Positions 56,948 to 64,000 of a stretch of 64,000 bases of DNA are shown here, piece after piece. Each line of letters begins with the position of its first letter. Within the stretch, counting starts at the first letter, position 1. Location: assembly GCF_900113765.1 (NCBI RefSeq), contig NZ_FOQO01000003.1, positions 186,001-250,000 of the forward strand, written 5' to 3'. Origin of the DNA: Parapedobacter indicus (GTDB lineage: Bacteria; Bacteroidota; Bacteroidia; Sphingobacteriales; Sphingobacteriaceae). Position numbers and translations under genes: made by a program. The notes below the pieces were generated by a model. That model did not search any database, was not told the DNA's origin, and saw only the letters and a program-made list of their open reading frames with translations.

Positions 56948-58630
56948 ATGAAAGCAAACATCACGATCATAATGAGTTTGGCTGCTGTTATACTGTTCAG
57001 TGGATGCAGCAGCAGTTTTTTGGATGAAGTCCCGCTCGATCGTTTCAGTCCGGAGAATTTTCTGGTAGACGAAGCGGGCTTCGAAGCAGCAACGGTGGCC
57101 CTTTACCAAGCCGCGCGTGATGAACACGCCATTGGAGGCGCTAATTTTGATTACATGAACCTCGGGACCGACCTCATTGAGTGGGGACGGTACGATTCCC
57201 GGGGTTTCAAAGATTACAATTTACTAACGTCCCAAGAGGCAGCCGTAGGCGGATATTGGACTTGGGCGTATCAGGACATGATTCGCCAGTGTAACCTGAT
57301 ATTGGATAAGCTGAACGATCCGGAAATTGAACTCAGCGAAGATGCACGAAACCGGTTTGAAGCGCAAGCCAAGTTTTTCAGGGGATATACGTACAACATT
57401 CTCGCCACGTTATACGGCGGCGTTCCGATTGTCACCGACGTTATATCCGAACCCAAATTTGATTTTCAGCGGGCGTCAAAGGAAGAGGTACTCCAACTTG
57501 TCCGGCAGGACCTAGAAGAGGCGGGGGCATTGCTTCCTATTACCGGGAATGTATCCGACGGACGAATTCACAAGGCTGCAGCCTATCATACCCTCTCCGA
57601 AGTGTATCTGTCGTTAGCTCTGGAAACCAATGACGCCTCTTATTACGATCTGTCTATCGACGCTGCCAGTAAGGTAATCAATAAAGAAGTGGGCGACTAC
57701 CGCATTATGACGGAGCGATTCGGCGATCTATCCCGCCCCGGCGACGTCTTTTCCGACCTGTTCCAAACCGATCAACGTAGCCGCGAATCGGGCAACATGG
57801 AAGTCATTTGGAGCTGGCAATTTGAGAGCTTTACCCTTGGCGGCCATACCAGTGCTGGCAACGGTGGTAACAACTCGCCCCGGTTGTGGTTTCCCCAATG
57901 GGAGAAGATCGCAAGCCCCAACGGTGCTTTCAACCTTTCTACCGATAGCATGCTGCGTGGAATCGGCGTCAATTCGCCGTTGAATTATGTCAAGTATGAC
58001 ATCTGGCGCCTTGATCCGAACGACATGCGTAATTCGTCGTACAACATTCGACGGGTGTATTACTACAACAATCCCGATGATCCGGAATATTTCGGTAAAC
58101 CGATGAAGACGGGATACAATAGCAAAGGCGAAAAAGTCCTCCTCAAGAACGATGGAACACTTTCAAATGTCGTACTGGATACCCTCATGCAATATTACCC
58201 CTGGATCCGCAAGGTCGACGGAAAACCCTTTGAAGATAACGTGGTTGGAGGCCAGTCCGAAAACGACATCATCAAAATGAGGTTGGCGGAAACGTATCTG
58301 TTCAGGGCGGAAGCCTATTTCAGGAAAGGGAATTTAGGAGAGGCAGCGGCGGACATTAACGTACTGAGAAATCGGGCACACGCCACTCCCATCGCCCCAC
58401 AAGACGTCACCGTGGATTTCATTCTGGATGAACGGGCGCGCGAACTGATTGCCGAAGAACCCCGTAGGCGCACGCTAAGCCGGATGGGCATGTTTTACGA
58501 ACGGGTAAAAAAATACAACCCATCTTCTGGTCCTACGGTGCAGCCACATAACGAACTGTGGCCCATTCCACAAAGCGTGATCGACGCCAATACGGGAGCC
58601 GAGATGATACAAAATCCCGGATATAATTAA
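56948..58630 (+). CDS. SusD/RagB-like outer-membrane lipoprotein, cassette 2
   Basis: A 560-residue lipoprotein with lipobox LFSGC (about residue 20). The ATG at 56948 is preferred over an in-frame TTG two codons earlier. N-terminal FLDEVPLDRFSPENFLVDEAGFEAATVALYQAAR and C-terminal DERARELIAEEPRRRTLSRMG with the ending NPGYN are typical of the RagB branch. It lies 11 bases after its susC. Confidence 0.94.
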   Translation: MKANITIIMSLAAVILFSGCSSSFLDEVPLDRFSPENFLVDEAGFEAATVALYQAARDEHAIGGANFDYMNLGTDLIEWGRYDSRGFKDYNLLTSQEAAVGGYWTWAYQDMIRQCNLILDKLNDPEIELSEDARNRFEAQAKFFRGYTYNILATLYGGVPIVTDVISEPKFDFQRASKEEVLQLVRQDLEEAGALLPITGNVSDGRIHKAAAYHTLSEVYLSLALETNDASYYDLSIDAASKVINKEVGDYRIMTERFGDLSRPGDVFSDLFQTDQRSRESGNMEVIWSWQFESFTLGGHTSAGNGGNNSPRLWFPQWEKIASPNGAFNLSTDSMLRGIGVNSPLNYVKYDIWRLDPNDMRNSSYNIRRVYYYNNPDDPEYFGKPMKTGYNSKGEKVLLKNDGTLSNVVLDTLMQYYPWIRKVDGKPFEDNVVGGQSENDIIKMRLAETYLFRAEAYFRKGNLGEAAADINVLRNRAHATPIAPQDVTVDFILDERARELIAEEPRRRTLSRMGMFYERVKKYNPSSGPTVQPHNELWPIPQSVIDANTGAEMIQNPGYN

Positions 58631-58664
58631 GCATCGTAAATCCGCAAACAGTTAATGCATAACT

Positions 58665-59930
58665 ATGAATCGCAGAAAACACTTAAAACAATTGATGCTC
58701 CTTGCAGGTGCATCGGCCATCCCTTCTTTTCGCCTGTTGGCTGCGGCCAAGCCCAAAACCATTCTGTTGGTTTCCGGATGGCAATATTATAACATCGGTG
58801 ACATTGCCCATACCCCCGGACTGCTGGCCCTGCTGAACACCTTTCTCCCCGAAACCAAAGTGATTCTATGGCCGGGTCACGAGGTGCGTTCAATCGACAA
58901 AATGCTGATGGATAACTATCCCGATCTACAAATTGTGAAAGGATCAGTTAAGGATGGCAACGTAGAAAGTGAGGAAGTGATCCGCGCGGCCGAAACGGCC
59001 GACTTTATGCTTCACGGTTCGGGACCATCGATGGTTGCGCAGTCGAAACTACAATGGTGGAAAGACCGCTATAAAAAGCCCTATGGCATCTACGGGATCA
59101 CCCTGGAAGATATCAACCCCGCCCGCAGAGAGCTGTTGGACAACGCGGCCTTCGTGTACCTTCGGGATACGCTTTCGGAAAAAAATCTACAAGAAAATAA
59201 CATCAAGGCGCGAAGCATTGGCTTCGCGCCCGATGCTACCTTTGCGATGGACCTCCGAAATAATGTCGATGCGGTCAACTTCATGAACCGACATGGACTC
59301 CGGCGAAAACAATTCCTCTGCGTGGTAACGCGTTTACGGAAAACCCCCTATTATCAGCTGGGCAGCAACTGGTCGCCCGAGCGCATCCGTGAGGTGGACA
59401 CCCTGAACGACCAGCATAAAGAAGCCGATAACGCCAAAATGCGCGAAGCCATCGTTACGTGGGTGAGACAAACCGGATTGCCGGTTGTCGTTTGTCCGGA
59501 AATGAGCTACCAGCTGTCCATCATGGACGAATTGGTTATTAACCCCCTGCCGCCGGATGTGCGCAGTCATGTGATCAAAATGGATCGGTATTGGTTTTGC
59601 GATGAGGCAGCCTCCCTATATGCAAATGCGACCGCGGTCATTAGCATGGAATGCCACTCTCCGATCATTGCCTGCTATAATAATACCCCTGCATTTTACC
59701 TGCGGCAACCCCAAGACACGATCAAAGGCCAGATGTGGTACGACGTAGGGTTGAAAGATTGGGTTTTCGAAATTGAAGAAACCACCGGCCAGGAAATTGC
59801 TTCACGGCTGATGGAGGTATATGACGATTATCCTGCGGCCCAACGCAAACTGGAAACGGCCATGGACTACGTCCGCAATATTTACCGCGAAACGATGCTG
59901 GATGTAAGAAACCGTATTATGAACAGCTAA
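58665..59930 (+). CDS. Exported polysaccharide pyruvyl transferase-family protein
   Basis: A 421-residue protein with the two-lobed pyruvyltransferase fold: GWQYYNIGDIAHTPGLLALL at the start, LHGSGPSMVAQSK, SIGFAPDATFAMD, and ISMECHSPIIACYNNTPAFYL near the end. Ordinary members add ketal pyruvate to cell-surface glycans in the cytoplasm. This one begins MNRRKHLKQLMLLAGASAIP, a twin-arginine-like signal, which places it outside the cytoplasm where phosphoenolpyruvate is not available. It may therefore bind or process a glycan rather than pyruvylate it. It is in an operon with susCD and a double-FAD oxidoreductase. Confidence 0.82.
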   Translation: MNRRKHLKQLMLLAGASAIPSFRLLAAAKPKTILLVSGWQYYNIGDIAHTPGLLALLNTFLPETKVILWPGHEVRSIDKMLMDNYPDLQIVKGSVKDGNVESEEVIRAAETADFMLHGSGPSMVAQSKLQWWKDRYKKPYGIYGITLEDINPARRELLDNAAFVYLRDTLSEKNLQENNIKARSIGFAPDATFAMDLRNNVDAVNFMNRHGLRRKQFLCVVTRLRKTPYYQLGSNWSPERIREVDTLNDQHKEADNAKMREAIVTWVRQTGLPVVVCPEMSYQLSIMDELVINPLPPDVRSHVIKMDRYWFCDEAASLYANATAVISMECHSPIIACYNNTPAFYLRQPQDTIKGQMWYDVGLKDWVFEIEETTGQEIASRLMEVYDDYPAAQRKLETAMDYVRNIYRETMLDVRNRIMNS

Positions 59931-59941
59931 CCCCTCAGAAA

Positions 59942-62900
59942 ATGAACAGAAGAAATTTTTTAAAACTCGGCGTACCGGCAACCGGAGCCGCAATATTGGC
60001 CCCATCGGTAATTGCCAAAGCGATGTCAAACATCCAACGACAATTTACTGGAAAACCCGCTTTCGACAGTTACGATGTCCTCATCAACGGGGGCGGGTTT
60101 AGCGGCTATTTCGCGGCGATACAGGCAGCGAAATCCGGCAAGCGGGTGTTATTGGTGGAGAAAAGGAGCAGTCTCGGCTATGAGCTCACTGCAAAAAGCA
60201 GGTTTTGGCTGGGAACAAACGGAATTGAAAAACTCCCGGAAGACATCAGCGGCGTGCTATGGTCTGATGAAGAATCTTCCGAAGTACACACAACCGAAGG
60301 TTCGGGGGCTGGGAAGGGTATCTTTGGCGATGAGCTCGCATTAATGGCAGGCACACTCAAAAAAGGCCTGTTGGCCAATGTACTGGCCCATAAAGTGGAC
60401 ACGCTATTAATGACCGATGTGTGTGGGCTATTTACTAAAAAAGGAGACGTGCAAGGGGCATTACTTGCCTGTAAACACGGCCTCTTTGCTGTTAAGTGTC
60501 AGCATTTTATCGATGCTTCCGAACATGCAGTTTTCAGCCGCAAGTTATTGGGTCAAAACCCGCTTCCTAAATCAGCAACCTTTGCGTTGGAAATCTGGAA
60601 AACAACCTCGCCCCAACAGAAATCTGTTCCCGTATCCTCATCGCTTGGCGTGTCGGGAAACAAAGTCAACATACACCGTGGTAAGCATGCCAACCATCAG
60701 GTCTTCCTCGAATTCAGCTTTGATGCCAACGGTCTTGACCTAGATACGGTTGAACATCGCGCCCGGGAGCTGGCCACGGCGCTCGGCAAAGCACTTCCGA
60801 CGATCGACCCCATGTTTGCCAAAGCCGAAATTACGCAATTTGCCTGGGAAACGTCGGTTGTTCTCCAGGATCGCGCACAGCCACAGCCCAAACTTTCAGG
60901 ACATCACATCGTTGGCGATACCCAGGCTCCTTCGGACTGCAGTCAGCTGTTGGCAATCCGGGAAAAAGCGGAGGGATTAGTCGCCTCATTGGGCGGTAGC
61001 ACACATTCTCCATCTGCGTTCGCAGAATTGGTAATTGTCGGTGCGACCATCCCGACGCAACATGTCACCCTCGCAGAAGTTGATGAACCCGGCCTTGCGA
61101 TTCCACTAAAACGGTGTACCTTCGATACTGGACTGATCGCTACCCGCCAAGACTGCCAGGTGTTCGTTGCCGGAGGGGGCACCGCTGGGGCGATGGCTGC
61201 GATCGGGGCGACTTCCAAAGGAGCAAATACCATCGTGGCGGATTTTTTCCAAGACCTCGGCGGCACGAAGACCATGTGCGGTGTAATGGGTTATTACCAC
61301 GGTTACCGCAATCAGCCTTATTTCAAGCAACAGGATGAGGAAGCAAACCGCCTGGCTGTCGAAGCGCATATGACCAAGCGTTTGGGACGTATGAGCTATC
61401 TACTCCAGCAAGTACGGCAAGGTGATGGTCAATTTTTTGGGAGCACCATCCTTTGTGGTGCCATAGCAAGTGAAAACAACGTCAAAGGGGGGCTGGTTTG
61501 TCGGCAGGGCACGTTGGAAGCCATTTATGCAGACGTATCGATAGATGCCACGGGCGATGGCGATCTGGCAGCGTTTGCGGGGGCTGCCTTTGATCATGGT
61601 GACGCCCGAACCGGCAAGACCCAAAATTACAGTCAGTGGGATATCCGTGGGGCGGGCAAAGTGCCGTCCAGTACCAGCCGGGATTATGACATTATCGATA
61701 ACACCCGGATCGCGGAAGTGCAGCGCGGGTTGTTTATCTCCCATTACGAAGCGCATTGCTACGACTTTTATCCCATGCTGGCCGTACGCGAATCGCGGCG
61801 AACCAAAGGGGAGTATGAATTAAATGTAATTGACGCGATCGAAGGCACGCATTTTCCGGATGTCGTCTGTCTTGCCAGCAGCGACTTCGATCCGCATTAT
61901 GTGGGATTATCTGATTATACCCGTTGCGGTTTTCTCCTTCCCCATTCCATTGATATTGTCGTAGAGATTCCTTACCGGAGTATCGTTCCTAAAGGTTTGA
62001 ATGGGCTCTTGCTGTCGGGCAGAGGATTTAGCCAAACACAGGAAGCCTATCAGTTCACACGGATGACGTCCGATCTGATCGTACTGGGATACCTAACCGG
62101 GCAAATCGCTGCAACCTTGTCGTTCAACGGTACCCGGGCGAAGGACTTTGACATTTCACCGCTTCAACAGGAATGGGCGGCGCTGGGCTATTATCCCGAG
62201 GGATACCTTTCCAAACAAACAGGCAACAAAATCGAAGCTCCGGGTGAAGCAGAACGTCGGGTGAACGCATTGTCTCAAGGCAAACGGGAGTATCTGTATG
62301 CATGCATCAAACTTCCCAAACAGCAAGCCGTTCCGCTACTTAAGGAGTCTTTCCAAACCGCAAGCGATGCGCAAACGCAGTTGCTCATCGCGCAGGCCCT
62401 GGCGTGGTTCGGGGACCAAACGGGAAGCAATGTTATTCTTCGGGATCTCAATAACCTGTATGTGCAGGAACGTGAAAAAGGCTACCCGGCCGATTTTGTC
62501 GATAACTACGACCTGATCCGAGGTCGCGAACACAACGTCTTAGAAGGTCTTTTCTGGCGCATTAACCAGCACATCGCACTGTTGGCGAGATCGGGCTATG
62601 AAGGCGCCAAGTCCACCATCCGAACGATCCTGGAAAATACAACCTCCGGAGGACCCATGATGAAACGGGAGAGTGAATATTTTGACGGACGCATCGATCT
62701 CAAACTGGTTCCTTTCCACAACCGGATACTGAATCTAAGTTATTTCATCGAACGATTACCGGACACACAGTTTATTGTTGGATTGGAAAAACTGTTGCAA
62801 GACCCACATGTCGGTGGCTATCGCACCAGCGAGTACGAAAAAGTACGATGGCGGGTATACGGCGGCGATCTGGAACTTCATATTGCGGCCGCTTTGGCTC

Positions 62901-63091
62901 GCAGTGGTGGAAAACGAGGGTATGAACTGCTGGCAGATTACCTGCATGACCTCCATCATACATTCAAATCATTTGCCGTTTCCGAGCTGAAGACGCTGAC
63001 CGGAAAACAGCATGGATATGATGTAGCGGCTTGGGGTCAGGCCATCAAATCGTTAGATTATCCCCGTTCGGTAGTAGCCTTGAACAGTTAG
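59942..63091 (+). CDS. Exported tandem double FAD-dependent oxidoreductase with helical repeat tail
   Basis: A 1,049-residue protein starting MNRRNFLKLG, a twin-arginine-like signal consistent with export of a folded flavoprotein. Two FAD_oxidored units follow: the first with GGGFSG at 50-55 and YDVLINGGGFSGYFAAIQAA, the second with GGGTAG at 411-416, a C-rich KTMCGVMGYYHGY loop and SIDATGDGDLAAFAGA. The region after about 790 is helical and looks like HEAT-type repeats (VPLLKESFQTASDAQTQLLIAQALAWFG). The first unit may be degenerate in its second half. The substrate is unknown; the operon suggests a glycan captured by the SusCD pair. Confidence 0.85.
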   Translation: MNRRNFLKLGVPATGAAILAPSVIAKAMSNIQRQFTGKPAFDSYDVLINGGGFSGYFAAIQAAKSGKRVLLVEKRSSLGYELTAKSRFWLGTNGIEKLPEDISGVLWSDEESSEVHTTEGSGAGKGIFGDELALMAGTLKKGLLANVLAHKVDTLLMTDVCGLFTKKGDVQGALLACKHGLFAVKCQHFIDASEHAVFSRKLLGQNPLPKSATFALEIWKTTSPQQKSVPVSSSLGVSGNKVNIHRGKHANHQVFLEFSFDANGLDLDTVEHRARELATALGKALPTIDPMFAKAEITQFAWETSVVLQDRAQPQPKLSGHHIVGDTQAPSDCSQLLAIREKAEGLVASLGGSTHSPSAFAELVIVGATIPTQHVTLAEVDEPGLAIPLKRCTFDTGLIATRQDCQVFVAGGGTAGAMAAIGATSKGANTIVADFFQDLGGTKTMCGVMGYYHGYRNQPYFKQQDEEANRLAVEAHMTKRLGRMSYLLQQVRQGDGQFFGSTILCGAIASENNVKGGLVCRQGTLEAIYADVSIDATGDGDLAAFAGAAFDHGDARTGKTQNYSQWDIRGAGKVPSSTSRDYDIIDNTRIAEVQRGLFISHYEAHCYDFYPMLAVRESRRTKGEYELNVIDAIEGTHFPDVVCLASSDFDPHYVGLSDYTRCGFLLPHSIDIVVEIPYRSIVPKGLNGLLLSGRGFSQTQEAYQFTRMTSDLIVLGYLTGQIAATLSFNGTRAKDFDISPLQQEWAALGYYPEGYLSKQTGNKIEAPGEAERRVNALSQGKREYLYACIKLPKQQAVPLLKESFQTASDAQTQLLIAQALAWFGDQTGSNVILRDLNNLYVQEREKGYPADFVDNYDLIRGREHNVLEGLFWRINQHIALLARSGYEGAKSTIRTILENTTSGGPMMKRESEYFDGRIDLKLVPFHNRILNLSYFIERLPDTQFIVGLEKLLQDPHVGGYRTSEYEKVRWRVYGGDLELHIAAALARSGGKRGYELLADYLHDLHHTFKSFAVSELKTLTGKQHGYDVAAWGQAIKSLDYPRSVVALNS

Positions 63092-63092
63092 T

Positions 63093-64000
63093 ATGAGACG
63101 CCACGGACTTTGGATACTTTCAGCATTTTTTTTGTCGGCCTTCGTCCAACCGCCCACTACGTACTACAGCAGCCGAGCATTGCGTAATCAAGCTCTTAAC
63201 CCGGCCACTGGAGGCAAGGAATACACCATCCGGGATGACCACGGACAACCGATGTCCGTGGCTTCCCGGATGGGTACTGATGGCCTGCCGTACTGGTATT
63301 ACCGCATTTTTACACCTGTGTGCCTCACGGGCGAGTGCCGCCCGATCGATATTGGTATTTATTGGCATTTCTCCGGCAGATACCTGGGTATCGAAATATA
63401 CCGGGAACCTTTGACTAAAACCGACCACAGCGAATTTTCGCCCTTGGATTATGACCGGCTGGAAAGTATCCTTCAAAATGAGTGGTCCGATTTGCGGGAA
63501 TATACAGCTGAAGAGCTCGTTGAACCCACAGATAAAGCGAACGACCAGCCCCAAGTGGACGGTGTTACAGGAGCCACACGCAAAGCAATTAGTGAGGCCG
63601 CGGTAAAAGATGCGGTATATACCACGCATACCATCTGGCATCTCATCCACGTGGGCGAACCCGAGCAGCTTGCTTTACTTGCGCTATCCAAAATGGCCAA
63701 TGAACCGACCCTTGCTCATCGGCTATTGGCTACCGAAGATATGGAAAACCGGAATTTTGTACTCAGAGGTGTCATTGATGGCCACCTAGATGTAGATTCC
63801 GTCATTGAGAAATCCATTCTACAAGGTCTGAGCGCGGAAGACAATACTTACCGTGATCTTGCTTTCAAGGCATTGAGTAGACTCAATCTGTCTACCCTGT
63901 CTCTACAGAAAGCGCTTTCAACGGCGTACCCTCAACTGGAAGCTGGCGAAAAAGTCCGGCTTCTGACAGCACTGGAACAAACGGATGCGCTGCATCCGGC
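63093..64000 (+). CDS. Exported protein with FMN-binding/flavinylation-like motif (partial, runs off right edge)
   Basis: The ATG at 63093 is one base after the previous stop codon; the frame stays open to the window end (302 codons and part of another). A signal peptide (about 1-18) is followed by a compact domain with a cysteine pair (C77 and C82 in PVCLTGEC) and then DGVTGAT at 156-162. This matches the D-x-x-[ST]-G-A-T motif at which ApbE attaches FMN through the last threonine (T162) in FMN_bind proteins. After it comes a helical, HEAT-like stretch. I do not recognise a named family. Its place behind two flavoenzyme units suggests an electron carrier. Confidence 0.72.
   Translation, partial: MRRHGLWILSAFFLSAFVQPPTTYYSSRALRNQALNPATGGKEYTIRDDHGQPMSVASRMGTDGLPYWYYRIFTPVCLTGECRPIDIGIYWHFSGRYLGIEIYREPLTKTDHSEFSPLDYDRLESILQNEWSDLREYTAEELVEPTDKANDQPQVDGVTGATRKAISEAAVKDAVYTTHTIWHLIHVGEPEQLALLALSKMANEPTLAHRLLATEDMENRNFVLRGVIDGHLDVDSVIEKSILQGLSAEDNTYRDLAFKALSRLNLSTLSLQKALSTAYPQLEAGEKVRLLTALEQTDALHP

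Overview
The window comes from a member of the Bacteroidota, most likely the Sphingobacteriaceae (a Parapedobacter- or Sphingobacterium-like bacterium). The evidence is three SusC/SusD outer-membrane pairs, FecR anti-sigma factors paired with ECF sigma factors, a short ATP synthase epsilon subunit, and promoters of the Bacteroidota type (TTG, 18-20 bases, TAnnTTTG). The genus is an inference. I saw no tRNA, rRNA, CRISPR array, insertion sequence or phage gene.

Positions 1-4596 (minus strand) hold an L-rhamnose operon read right to left: RhaT symporter, fused rhamnulose-1-phosphate aldolase/dehydrogenase, and a TIM-barrel rhamnose isomerase cut by the left edge. Positions 4777-8480 hold a membrane coiled-coil protein, a double thioredoxin-fold protein and atpD-atpC with a strong terminator. 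Positions 8813-25011 are one long branched-chain amino-acid cluster: ilvE-ilvD-ilvB-ilvN-(DinB-like)-ilvC-(ModF-like ABC ATPase)-leuA-leuC-leuD-(citramalate/isopropylmalate synthase paralogue)-leuB-ilvA. It holds every step to valine, leucine and isoleucine, with two candidate routes to 2-oxobutyrate.

Positions 25171-30295 are a SusC/SusD pair with no enzyme gene beside it. Positions 30627-34540 are a class Ib ribonucleotide reductase operon (nrdH-like, nrdI, nrdE, nrdF) preceded by clustered DnaA-box-like 9-mers. Positions 34600-42662 are housekeeping and single genes: oligopeptidase B, a subtilisin-like protease, a small unknown protein, endonuclease III, recA, a short-chain dehydrogenase and a metallophosphatase.

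Positions 42767-64000 hold two tandem signal-transduction and transport cassettes of parallel design: ECF sigma, FecR, STN-containing SusC, SusD, then redox genes. The first ends in a lipoprotein-like FAD oxidoreductase. The second continues with an exported pyruvyltransferase-fold protein, a double-FAD oxidoreductase with a Tat-like signal, and a partial protein carrying a DGVTGAT flavinylation-like motif. Neither cassette has a recognisable glycoside hydrolase or polysaccharide lyase in the window. Between fecR and susC both cassettes carry the same leader layout: a micro-ORF, then a hairpin with compensatory stem changes and a conserved loop, at nearly identical spacing. I regard this leader and the envelope redox locus as the most novel items here.
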